This document shows positions 43,428-53,603 of a stretch of DNA of 64,000 nt, piece after piece. The stretch spans positions 2,433,090 to 2,497,089 of the forward strand of contig SDUX01000010.1 of assembly GCA_008729055.1 (NCBI GenBank), given 5' to 3'. How positions within the stretch are numbered: position 1 is the stretch's first letter; each line of letters begins with the position of its first letter. Source of the DNA: Pyropia haitanensis. Its lineage: Eukaryota > Rhodophyta > Bangiophyceae > Bangiales > Bangiaceae. The notes below the pieces were generated by a model. It was not told the origin of the DNA. It saw only the letters and a list, made by a program, of their open reading frames with translations, and ran no database searches. The position numbers were made by a program, and so were the translations under genes.

Positions 43428-43730
43428 ATGGACCTGTGGGCTGCCTTTCGCAAAACTAGCGACCACGTGCTGGACGGCGATGGAAAGGCGACCAACTATT
43501 GAGTTGCCTTCTGCCGCGCCTGCGAGGCAGCCCACCAACAGTACCTGCGTGACGCGGAGGCGTGCGATGGGGACGAGGCCGCCCTTTCCAAGCTGCCGGT
43601 TGTACCGCCCGCCGCGCCGGTGCACGGCCGCAGAGACAAGATGGTCCCCCACCCGCGGAAGTGTCCGTTCTATCAGCAGACTGGCGGGAGCTGCGCACCC
43701 AGTAGAGTTGGGGTGAGGGACTGCAAGTGA
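43428..43730 (+). pseudogene. hAT-like transposase remnant, BED zinc finger with internal stop
   Basis: Reading in one frame from the ATG at 43428 gives MDLWAAFRKTSDHVLD, an in-frame TGA at 43500-43502, then VAFCRACEAAHQQYL and GRRDKMVPHPRKCPFY, ending at a stop at 43728-43730. The C-x2-C ... H-x3-C spacing with an aromatic start (WAAF) is that of BED-type zinc fingers at the N-terminus of hAT transposases. The catalytic domain is absent. Fragment, premature stop and flanking repeats all point to a dead element. The minus-strand open frame across the same bases is a shadow. Confidence 0.55.
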
Positions 43731-43756
43731 CAAACTCGTTTTCGGAGTACAATGTA

Positions 43757-43866
43757 AGTAGTTAACAAATACGTCGGTAAGGTGGGTCGTTAAAGTCGTT
43801 AAACGACATCGTTAAAGTCGTTAAACGATCGTTAACTCGGTAAGGTTTTTCTTAACGATCGTTAAG
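43757..43866 (+). repeat. Right array of GTTAAACGA-type words
   Basis: Copies of GTCGTTAAACGA and CGATCGTTAA matching those at 43126-43226 in sequence and density. Confidence 0.75.
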
Positions 43867-43881
43867 TGCCATCCTTACTCT

Positions 43882-44046
43882 CACGACCTCTGGGAGGGGG
43901 TCGGATAACATGTTATTCAACCCCCCCCAGAGCTGCTGTGGGGGGTTTGATAACTGGATAACACCCCCCCTGTTATCAAACCCCCCTCACGACCTCTGGG
44001 AGGGAGTCGGATAACATGTTATCCAACCCCCCCCCAGAGCTGCTGT
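43882..44046 (+). repeat. Right hairpin cluster with two direct copies
   Basis: Two near-identical units (about 43882-43936 and 43988-44046). Each starts with CGACCTCTGGGAGGG, has GGATAACATGTTAT in the middle and ends with CCCAGAGCTGCTG, each able to fold on itself. They flank the perfect 15-base hairpin 43940-43986. Confidence 0.8.
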
Positions 44047-44783
44047 TGGGGGGCAGATGGGAACGTCAACAAGATCGAGTCACGGCCACGTCTTGCACAA
44101 CCCGGAATGCACCGTAGATCTTTCAAAAACACGGCAGCGAGCCCACCCGGCAATCCCAATGAGAAGTGTGGCTTACAGCGTGCACAGTTTCCTGCTGGAG
44201 AGACTTGGAGCGGAACCACAGGCCAGGGTGTACTGTACTTTAGCGTCGCGTCCAAGCGTGTGGTTCCACCGGAAAAGGCCGTCCACCTCCACCGTGTGGC
44301 CACCATCCCGCGTTGCCGCATCGCCTACGGCGGCCCCCCCCAGGCGCTTGCCACCGCGTCCGGCTCGTCGTCGGCTCGTCGTCGCGGATGGCGCACCGCG
44401 GTTTGCTGTGGGCCAGGTGTCCGTGTCGGGGGGAGGCAGCCTGCAACGGCGGGGGGGGGGAACAGCAACAATGTGTGCGGCGCGCCCGTGCGACGAGGCC
44501 GAGCCGTCGCGCCCGCGCCGCGGCACACCCGCGCCGGCGGGGCGCCTCTGCCGCGCACGTGTAACACTCCCTGCCGTGGGGCTTGTGGTGCGGCGGATGG
44601 TCATGGGGGCGGGTGCCGCTGCCTACATAAGGGGGTCAGCCAAGGCGGCCCTGCTTGCGCGCGACCACCGCTCCGTGTGACGCGGTCGCCTGTGGCGTGC
44701 GAGCCTCTGCTTTGAGCTCAGACACGCCTACGTCCCAGCGGTTGCCGCTCTTCCTTCCTGCCCCTGGACGCAGACAGCGGGAC
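44047..44783. other. Promoter-side spacer of the lipocalin gene
   Basis: Normal-complexity GC-rich sequence. Open frames on both strands have no conserved motif. Ends with a TATA-like element and a short leader. Confidence 0.4.
44624..44630 (+). promoter_or_regulatory. TATA-like element of the lipocalin gene
   Basis: TACATAA in a GC-rich context, 154 bases before the ATG at 44784. Confidence 0.35.
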
Positions 44784-45713
44784 ATGGCGGCAGGGCGTAC
44801 CCCCGCCGCGGCCCTTCCCCCGACGGTCGATCGCCGCCGCCGCCGGCCGCGTGCGCGCGGCCGGTCGGCCAGATCGGCCGCCGCCGCCGCCGCCGCCGCC
44901 GCCGTTGCCGTCCGTTTGTGGGTGGTGGGCGTGGCGGTGACGGCGGCAGCCACCGCCGCGGCGGCCGCCGCAGCCGGCCGCGACGCGCCTGCCACCGGCG
45001 GCGGGTGCCCGTCCCCCCCCACGGTCGCGGGCTTTTCCATGGCCGCCCTCGGCGGCACCTGGTACCAGGCGGCCATATCCGCCCGCTTTGCCGCGACCGT
45101 CGAGGCCGGCGCGCCGTGCATCACCGCCCACTACACGCCGGGCGTCGCGGCCGACGGCGCGCCCGTCGCGGCCGTCCGGTCGTGCATGCCACTGCGGCGG
45201 CCGGCACCGTCGGCTGCGGCGGGGGAGGACACCACAGCGACCGCCACGCCCGCCGTGACGGGCGAGCGGCGGGTGGTCGCGTGCTCCCGGGGGCTGCTGA
45301 CCACCCCGGACATGGCGGCGGCGCCGGGGCGGCTGGCACTCTCCTTCCCGCCGCTTTCAGCGGGGCGCTACTGGGTGCTGGCGGTGGACGGCGGGCCGGC
45401 CAGCGACGGCGACGGCGGCGGTGGGGGGCGCGCCGACACGGGCGGCGGCGACGACGACCCGGCCGTCCCGCCCTACACCACCGCGGTGGTGTGGTCGTGT
45501 GCCGAGGCCGACGCGCCCGGCGCGGCGGCCACGCAGGACCTGCTCGTCCTGTCGCGCACGCGGGGGCTCCCCCGCGCGGCCGTCACCGCCGCCGCCGACG
45601 CCGCGGCGGCGGCGGGCGTGGACCTCGGGCCGGACAATGGGATGGTCATGACGGACCAGGGGGCGGGGTGCGTGTACTGGGATGACGACGGCGTGACGGT
45701 GGTGGAGGGCTGA
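44784..45713 (+). CDS. Lipocalin (apolipoprotein D/Blc-type), secreted or membrane-anchored
   Basis: 309 residues, single exon. A long basic start (VDRRRRRPRARGR) precedes a hydrophobic helix (VAVRLWVVGVAVTAAATAA), so it is a signal anchor or signal peptide. The lipocalin barrel follows. GGTWYQAAISARFA carries the GxW motif of the first strand. CITAHYTPG and VAAVRSCMP correspond to strands B-C, RYWVLAVDGG and YTTAVVWSCAEAD to the later strands, and LLVLSRTRGLPRAAVTAAAD to the Arg-containing strand and C-terminal helix. Four or more Cys could form the disulfides seen in apolipoprotein D. It binds small hydrophobic ligands by family rule; the ligand is unknown. The barrel carries Gly/Asp-rich and Ala-rich loop insertions. 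The ATG at 44784 is chosen because a TATA-like element sits 154 bases upstream. Confidence 0.8.
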   Translation: MAAGRTPAAALPPTVDRRRRRPRARGRSARSAAAAAAAAAVAVRLWVVGVAVTAAATAAAAAAAGRDAPATGGGCPSPPTVAGFSMAALGGTWYQAAISARFAATVEAGAPCITAHYTPGVAADGAPVAAVRSCMPLRRPAPSAAAGEDTTATATPAVTGERRVVACSRGLLTTPDMAAAPGRLALSFPPLSAGRYWVLAVDGGPASDGDGGGGGRADTGGGDDDPAVPPYTTAVVWSCAEADAPGAAATQDLLVLSRTRGLPRAAVTAAADAAAAAGVDLGPDNGMVMTDQGAGCVYWDDDGVTVVEG

Positions 45714-46431
45714 GGGGGGGGGGGTCGCGGTGCGGGCGGGAGCACGGGAGTGCGTGCCGGCGCGTAGACGGGCGGACGCGCCGGGCCCCTTTTTTTTTGG
45801 CGTGTTGGACGGCGCCTCGGGCGGCTTCGTCCCGGTCTTTGTTTCGGCTGCTGCACGCCCCGCGCGCCGGCCGCCGCGGCCGCGGCCGGCCGGCCGCGTG
45901 TCCGCGCCAGCGCCGCGGCAGCCGGCTCTGCCCACCACCCCCCCACGCCGCTACGGTCGTCGATCAACGGGGACCTCGCGCCAATTTCCGCCCCCGCGCT
46001 GCCGTGCGCCCACGCCTACGGTGCTTCCTGGATGTTGACGGTGCGTGACGGTGCATAAAATTGCTGCCTGGACCAATGAATCCACACCTGTACGTCCGAG
46101 CAACATCCACTTTTAACGGAAGCACAGTAGCGGCCGCGCCCATCGCCGCCCAGCGCAGCCGCGACGCGCCCCCCCCGCGCCACCCCCCCCCCGCGCCCGT
46201 CGACTGCCACGCAACCACACCTACCGCGGGCGGCCGCGGCAGCATCGTGGACGCGGGCGCCGCGGCCGGCGCCACGACGAGCCCCCCCCCTCCCCCCCCC
46301 GGCACCCACCCCCCGCCCCCCCGCGAGCGGCGGGCCACCCCCCCCCGCCCCCCCACCCAGCCGCGCGCGGCGGCGGCCAGACCCGCCGGCACGGCGGGAG
46401 CGGCGGCGCCACCGCCCGCCGACGGCGGCGC
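45714..46431. other. Shared 3' spacer between the lipocalin and the minus-strand helicase gene
   Basis: Convergent gene ends. A less GC-rich patch lies at about 46040-46130. C-runs from 46165 on. No gene recognised. Confidence 0.5.
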
Positions 46432-47321
46432 CTAGTCCCCCCCCTCCCACACCGACGGGCCGTCCAGGTAGGCCGTGTCGCGGGCGTTGCCCGCCGCGGG
46501 CGTGTTGTACGCGGCGGCGCCAATGCGGGCGCCACACTCGGGGCAGACGCCCGCCCCCACCACCATCCCGCAGTCGCCGACAAAGTAGGCGTGCCCCGCG
46601 GGGCACCGGTACATGTGCGCGCCAACCTCGGCGGGCGCCAGCCGCAGCGCGCGGAAGATCTGCCGCTTCTCCGCCACGGACAGCGTGCCGCGGCTGCGCG
46701 CGCGCGACCGGAGCGCGGCGACGCGGTCCGCGGCGGCGGCGGCCCACGCCACCGCCGGCGCGTCGGGGTGGTGCGCCGCCGTCAGGTCGCGGAGGGTGGC
46801 GACCGCGGCGTCGGCGGCATCCAGTGACGCGTCGTGCCGCCGCCGCGCCCGCCCGCCCGCCTCGTCGACGGCGGCGTCCCCGTCGGGCGCGGCGACGCCG
46901 TCGTCGGCGGCGGCGGCGGCCAGGCAGTCCGCCTCGGCCTGCCGCTCGGCAAGGTCCACCCGCCGCTGCGCCAGCGCGACCGCGCGGCCGCCGCTGAGGC
47001 GCCCCCGCGCGGCGGTCGCGGCGGCGGCCGCGACCGCCGCGGCGGCGCGCGTCAGGGTGGCGGTCGCCGCGTCCCGCCGGTCGGCCGGCGTCGCCCGCGG
47101 GTGGCCGCTGCCGCCGCCGCGGCGGCCGCCGCAGCCGCCGCCACTTCCCGCCGCGCCCGCGGCGGGCGCGCGGGTGGCGGCCAGCCGCGCGCGGGCGGCG
47201 CCCGCCAGCGCGTCCGCGGCGGTGATGTGCGCGTCGGTGGGGACGGCCAGGTCGGGCGGCGGCAGCGCAATGGCCGCGCGCCGCCGGTCCGCCGCCGCGG
47301 CGGCGGCCTCCGTCGCCGCCG

Positions 47322-47370
<49 letters not shown>

Positions 47371-47413
47371 GTCTGGCGGCGCCACCGCGTCCGCGCCAGC
47401 AGACGCCGTCGCA

Positions 47414-47445
<32 letters not shown>

Positions 47446-50400
47446 TGCTTCCCGCTCCACCGTGACGCGGGCGGCGGCGTAGATGCGCGCGGCGGGGTTG
47501 GCCGCCTCGGCCTCTTTTGCCAGCCGGCCCGCCTCTTTAGCGAGGCGGCACAGGTTGGCGGCGGCGCGGTGGAGAGTGCAGTCGCGACAGCCGGGGTCAT
47601 TGCTGCCCGCCGGCGGCCCGGCCGCGGGCGCCGCGCCCGCAGGGTGACGCGGGCCAAGAGCAGCAATCGGGCGCGCCACAGGCGTGGCCTCGGCGACGGC
47701 TACGGCGTCCAAGAGGGGGTCCAAACGGGCCAGCAGCGCGTTGTGGCGGCGTCGCGAGTCGCGGATGTGGCTCTCAACGGCCGCGTCGAGGCGTGCCTTG
47801 GCAGCCGGCCGCCCGTACCGATGCACCCGCACCGACTGGCGGCAAGTCGGGCACCCTTTGACGGTGGCCGCCGCGGCGGGCAGGGGCAGCGGCTCCGTGT
47901 ACCGGCCGGTCTGCTCATCGTGCACGTAGGCGGTGGCGAGTTCAAACCAGCCGTCCAGGGTGGACCGCAAAAACAGGTGCCCACACCCGAGCACAATCAC
48001 CGGGTCGGCGTCCACGTCCACGTCGGCCAAGGGGGTCAGCGCGACCAGGTCGACGACCTCGTCGGCCAGCGCCTGGAAGCGCTCCCCGCAGACCGCACAG
48101 TAGGTGGCCGGCGGGCATGGCTCGCCGCACGGCGACGGGCACCGGTGGCCACACGCCAGCGGCCGGTCGCACCGCTGGTCGCACGGCGGCAGGTCGCACG
48201 GCGCGCCGCAGGGCATGACGCACCGGCGCGGCGCGGTGGGAGCGGACGGGCCCGCCGCCTCCCCCTCCGGGTTGGGGCGGCCATGCCGTACCGGCGCGTG
48301 TAGACACTCCCAGAGGCACGGCTGCAGGCACGGCACGCACGGCTCGTTGCAGCCGCGCGCACACGCCGCGTGCTCACACCGCGCCGCGCACGGGCGGCTG
48401 CACGGCGGGCATGGCGTGCCGGCGTGGCAGCGCGCGTCACACGGGTGGCCACACGCGCCGACGCGCCCGCAGGCCGTGCGGCACGTCCCGTGGGACGCTC
48501 CGCGAGTCTCGCCAGGTGTGGCTTCCCCAAGGCGGCACTCTTTGCACGGCGCGGCACACGGGTGACCACACGGGAGCGGCTGCCCGCACGCCTCGGTGCA
48601 GTAGGCTGGGGAGGTGACAAACGCGCGCTTCGCCGCCACGTCACACGCCACCTCGCACGTGTGGCCACAGAGGGGCATCGCCACCGCCACGCGGGTGGTG
48701 CAGTCCAGGCGCCCACGGTTGGCGTCGCCACACGTCACGTTTTTGAGGGCGTGGCCGCACGGCAGGTCCACCCGCGGCAGCAGCACGGGACACGGTCCAC
48801 ACGGCTCGCCGCACGGGCGGGGGCAGGGGTGCCGCCCCGGGCACTCGTCGACCGGCCGCAGGCGCATGCAGTCCGCGCGGCACGAGGCGGTCTCCCGGTC
48901 GTGGCGGCGGTCGTCTGGGTGACACCGCCGCGGGCAGGTGTGGCCACACGAGAGTTGGAAGCCGCACGCGGCCGCGCAGCCGCCGTCGCCGGCCAGGACT
49001 GCAAATGCCGACGCGTCCCGCACGGCCGTGGCGGTGCCGTGTGGTTCGCAGCGGAGGGGTAGGGTGCGGCCAACGTGCCCGCCCGCGCGGAGCAGCTCCA
49101 ACACGCGGGACCACATGATGCCCCCGGGGGTGTCGCCGCGCCGCGTGAGGGTCTGGGCGCTGCCAACGAGGAAGAGGCCGTGCTTGGCCCGCGACAGCAG
49201 CACGTTGATGCGGTTGGGCGTGGCGAGAAAGCCGACAGAGCCCTCTGCGTTGCAACGCACCAGGGACGCAATGACCACGTCACTCTCTTCCCCTTGCTGC
49301 TCCGTGCAAGGAGGGGGCACGCAAATAGGACACGAGCAGGCATCACAAGGCGTTGCCACACAACCACCGACAGAGCGGCACAGAGAAATGGGCAGGGTCA
49401 GGTCAGTTCACTGGAGATGGACACATCATGAGAGAGACAGGTCCCCACACGCAACCGTGCCCACCCAACACCCTCTCAGCGTGGTGCGTGCCAACGTACA
49501 AAGTTGTCTACCGTCGCCAGCCGGACGAGGTCGCCCGTTCCACGGCTAGGCGCGGCGCCCCCCCCCCCCCCTCGCCCGAACGACTGGCGCCGCGGGCATC
49601 CAGGTCGTCGAGCACCTCTTGGTCACGCTCGTCAACCGCCACGCCCACCAGCTTTGATAGCGCCGCGCGCAGCAGTACCAGCTGCCCCGCGTAGCCCGTC
49701 AAGACTACCAAGTCGCGGGCGCGGTAGCCCTGCTGGATGAGGTACCGCGTCAGCGCGACGACCAGGCCCACCTCGTGGCTGTTGCGGCGGGACCGCCCGC
49801 CCGCGCCATCGTCCTGGCCGGGACACCTGTCCTCCACCACGTCGTGCTCCCAAAAGTAGACGCACGCGCCCATGCCGCGCACCCCGGCGGGGTAGTCCCG
49901 CACGCACGCAGCGTCGGCGAGCGACGGGTACACAGTGTCCCGCACAAGTTCGGCAATCACAGGCCGCATCCGCCGCTGGGTGAGCAGCTGGTGCACGTTG
50001 GCGTAGCGGCTGACGTCGGCGAGCCGCTCAAAGAGGGACACGTCCAGGTTGTAGCCCCGCCGGCTATCGACGCTCAAGTCGTACACGTTGTACCGCGGAC
50101 GCAACTGTTTGTGGTCGCCAACGAGGATCAGCTGTTGGACGTCCCCGTGGAGGGCGCCCACCGCGTGCGCTTCGGGCACTTCCGCTGCCTCCTCGATCAC
50201 TACCACCTGCGGCGCCCAGGTGGCGATGAGGGACTGGATGTCGGCGGCCTTGGTCGTCGTCGCGCCCACCACCGATGCGCGGCGGAGCACGGTGAGCGTC
50301 GACTCCTCCCCGACGCGGCGCTGTTCCGCCGTTTTTTCCTCTATGGCCGCTGCGCAAGCCGACACTTCGGCCGCCGCGGCCGCCTTCATCCGACGCACCC

Positions 50401-52547
50401 AATGCGCCACCAGCAGTCGCCGTGTGCGCCGCGGCAAAGACCACGCATCGGCAGCTTGCGACAGCCGCTCGAGGTCATCGTCAGCACTGTCGTCGGCACG
50501 CAGCCCATCGCCACCATGCTGCCAGGAGCCAAACTGCTTGGCCCGGGACGGCCGCGTCTGGGACACCATCGTCCATCCTTTGTCCAGCCCGCCGTCATCT
50601 CGGCCGGGTGCGTCACTCCCATCAGCTTCCACCTCACCACGGTCTTCTCCCACCGGAGGGGCGGGCTCATCATCCGGCGTGCTCCCCGCGACAAGGCTGT
50701 TGAACAGGGCGGGGTACTCCGCATCAAGGAATGGGGCAAGCGCGTGCCACGATGCAGTCCTGCCAGCGTCCAGGCGCTGCTGCTCCTCGTGCGCAGCCTG
50801 GAGCCGGCGCACCGCCTCGTTGAGCGCCTTGTTCAGGCTATCCAGCGCGTCCCGGTTGACCGCATAAGCATAACGCATGTACCCTGGCAGGGCGACGGCG
50901 GCCACCTGCTCCTGCAGGCTGCACGCGGCCAGCCGCGGATGCTCCGACCGGCGACCAAGGCGAACGAGGCCGTCGACGCCACGCTCCAGCAGGCCGAGCA
51001 GAAACTGGTCCAGCGCGTGGTTGGTGTACGACACCACCAAGATGCCGCTGCCCCGGGCCGCCGCCGCGGCGCAGCCGCCACGCCGACCCGCCCGAGCCGC
51101 GCGCAGGCGGCGGTGCCGCTGCACCAGCAGCTGCACCAGCCGGACCGAGAGGAAGCTCTTGCCCGTCCCGGGCGGCCCCTGCAGCAGCACCACCGACGTG
51201 GACAGCGCGGCGCGCAGCGCGCGCACCTGCGCCGCGTCCAGCGACGTGCGGCGGGCCAGCTCCGCCGCCGGCCACGCATCGTCACCGCCAGGCGCGAGCA
51301 CGTCCACCGCGGACAGGGCGGGCGAGCGGCGGGCGGGGTCGTCCACGAGGTCGTTGAGGTCGAGCGCCCGCGCCGCCGCGGGCGCGTCCAGCAGATAGGC
51401 CGGCGGCCGCGGTGGCGCACACGCGCCGGGCGGCGCGGCGAGGATGTCTGGAAAGGGGAGGTGCGGCTCGAGCCGCGCCAGCACCCGCAGCACGGGGGCG
51501 GCGGCAAAGTAGGCCACCCGGGGGGCGTGCAGCAGCAGCAGTTCGGCGGTGGGGGCGGCCGGCCCGGCCGGGCCCGCGGCGCCCGCCGCGGCGGCCGACA
51601 GCCACTCACCCAGCTCGAGGCCGCAGGGGGATACGTGCACGGCGGGGCCCGTAAAGGGCTGGCCGGTGCTGCCGGCGGCAGCCCCCCGCCGCAAGGACGG
51701 GTCCACGTCGCGCTCGACAATGACGCCAAACAGCAGCAGCGGCGTCGGGGTGTGGAGGTCGCGGCCGAGGCACGCGAGGGTGCCCACCGCCAGCCGCCGC
51801 GTCGCGGTCGCCCAAAACCGCGCCGCCGCGGGCGCCCGCCCGCCGCGGGCGGCGGCGGGCGGGTCAAACGCGACGCGCACCCGCGCGCCGTCGGTGCGGC
51901 CGAGCGTCAGCCCGTCCACGCGGGCGCGGCGGTAGACGTGCAGGTCGCTGGCGGCCCCCGCCGCGGCGGCGGCAGCGCGGCCGCCGGTGCGGCGGGCCGC
52001 GCCGGGCACGGCCGCGCCCGCGGCGACCGCCGCCGCGCGGTACGCCTGGAGGGCGTCCCGCAGGGGCGCCAGCAGGTCCTCCCGCGTCAGCCGGAAGAGC
52101 CTATCCACGAGGCGGCCCGGCGTATCCGCCGCCGCCGCGGCGCCCGCCGCGGCGGGTGGCCCACCCCCGCCCGCCGCGGGGGCCGGCGGGAAGGGCAGGT
52201 GCGGCGGCACCTCGCACAGCATCTCGGCCGCCGTCGGCGGCACCGCAATATCCGCCACCTCTGCCTCGTCATTGTCGTGGCGGGGCCCGTCGCGGGGGCC
52301 ACCCGCGCCCGCCCCCGCCGCCGTGGCGGCCACCCCACCAGCCGCAGCTGCCGCGGAGGCCGCACCGCGCGCCGCCGGCGCCGGCGGGTACATCCGCCGG
52401 CGGCGGTCGTCGGCGGCCGCCCGCGCCGCCGCGGCGGCCGCGCGCGCCGCCCGCCGGGCGGCGGCGTCGAGGAGCGCCGCCAGCGGCGCCGCCGCCGCGG
52501 CCAGCGCCCGCGCCTGCGCCGCCGTCGGCGGCGGCGCGGCGGCGGCA

Positions 52548-52579
<32 letters not shown>

Positions 52580-52787
52580 CGCCGACGGCGCGGCCGCGCC
52601 ATTGGGCGGCGGCAGTGCAGACGCGGCGGCGACGACGCGCGCCGCGACGCGGCGGAGCGCGTCGCGGTCCCGGCCCGGCACGGGCGTGCCCGGGAAGCGC
52701 TCCCAGCAGAGCGTACAAAACCGCGCGACCGTCGCCAGCACCCCCGTCCAGTGGTCCAGCGACGGCAGCCCGCCGCCGTAACCGGGC

Positions 52788-52849
<62 letters not shown>

Positions 52850-53488
52850 CGCCGCCGCCGGCCCCGCCGCCGCCGCCGACGGGTCGCCGCCGGGGCCGTC
52901 GAGCACCGCGGCGAGGCGGACCCAAAAGCCCGGCGCCGCCGCCACCGTCGCCGCCACCGTGTTGACCGCGTGCGTCAGTGCCGACGCGCGGTCCGCGGCG
53001 AGGAGCCAGTCGAGGAGCGGCACGAGGACCCCCCCCAGGCCACGGGCGCCGGCGGCGGCGGCGGCGGCCACCCCACCACCGCCGCCGCCGTCGTCGGGCG
53101 GGCCGCCCATGCTGCGCGTCGCGAGCTCCTGCACCCGCACCAGCCCGTGCGCGGCGGGCGCGACCAGCCGCAGCAGCGCCTCTGCCGGCGCCGGGTGCGC
53201 GCGCAGCGCACCCACAAAGCGGTGCATCTCGGGCGCACCGACAAACGGCCGCGGCGAGTGTAGCGCCGGCAAGGCGAGGCGCGGCGTGGCGGCGGCGGTG
53301 GTGGGGGCGGCGGGGGTGGCCCCCGCCGCCGCCGCGCCCGCCGCTGCCGGCCGCGCCGCCGACGGCGGCGCGTGGGAATAGGGGCAGCGCGCCCCCCGCG
53401 GGCACGACCCCGTGTCCCGAAACGCCCAGCAGACGCGCCCGCCGGGCGCGCTCCCCGCCGCCCCACCCCACCCTCGGCGGGGCTCCAT
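46432..53488 (-). CDS. ZNFX1/NFX1-type SF1 helicase with CCCH, NFX1 and RZ zinc fingers (complete copy)
   Basis: RNA helicase of the ZNFX1/Hrr1 class, in other eukaryotes tied to small-RNA pathways and antiviral or heterochromatin silencing. Exon 1 (53488-49500): MEPRRGWGG then a CCCH finger CWAFRDTGSCPRGARCPYSH (C-x8-C-x5-C-x3-H), a long variable region, Walker A QGPPGTGKSFL, Walker B VVVIEEAAEVPEAH (about 50205-50165), VGDHKQLRP and LLTQRRMRPVIAELVR. A frameshift at the C-run 49558-49571 precedes DLVRLATVDNF. Exon 2 (49296-46432): QGEESDVVIASLVRCN, NRINVLLSRAKHGLFLVG, an array of NFX1 fingers (CGHTCPRRCHPDD, CGHPCAAPCKEC, CGHPCDARCH, CGHRCPSPCGEPC), a RING-like CPTCRQSV, and a terminal RZ finger CPAGHAYFVGDCG/CPECGARIGA. 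All key helicase residues are present. The frame is open upstream to 54208, but the sequence there looks non-coding. Confidence 0.88.
49297..49499 (-). other. Intron of the minus-strand helicase gene
   Basis: Donor GTACGT at 49499 and acceptor GAGCAG ending at 49297; 203 bases, phase 0, between VDNF and QGEESDVV, exactly as in the plus-strand paralogue. Confidence 0.85.
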
Positions 53489-53554
53489 CAGGGCGTGACA
53501 CGGGCGCCGCGAGCCGCCGCCGCCCCCGCCGCCGCACCGCGGTGAGTCGCCCGA

Positions 53555-53603
<49 letters not shown>

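Larger units (their letters stand above)
43043..44046. mobile_element. Decayed transposon block: hairpins, GTTAAACGA arrays and a hAT-like remnant
   Basis: The block is AT-richer than the flanks and symmetrical in plan. On the left is a hairpin (43043-43121) with perfect 9-base outer arms CAACCTTAG/CTAAGGTTG. On the right are hairpins at 43882-44046, including perfect 15-base arms at 43940-43954 and 43972-43986 around TGGATAACACCCCCCCT. Inside each end lies an array of TCGTTAAACGA-like words (43126-43226 and 43757-43866). Between them is a broken BED-finger coding segment (43428-43730). This organisation suggests a degenerate DNA transposon or a nest of two. Exact ends and target duplication were not found. 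Confidence 0.55.

Noticed and set aside
43242..43733. 163-codon minus-strand open frame
   Set aside because: It is the antisense of the BED-finger remnant, whose C-x2-C/H-x3-C pattern makes the plus strand the meaningful one.
43126..43866. CRISPR-like array
   Set aside because: Words are short, overlapping and without regular spacers, and the genome is eukaryotic.
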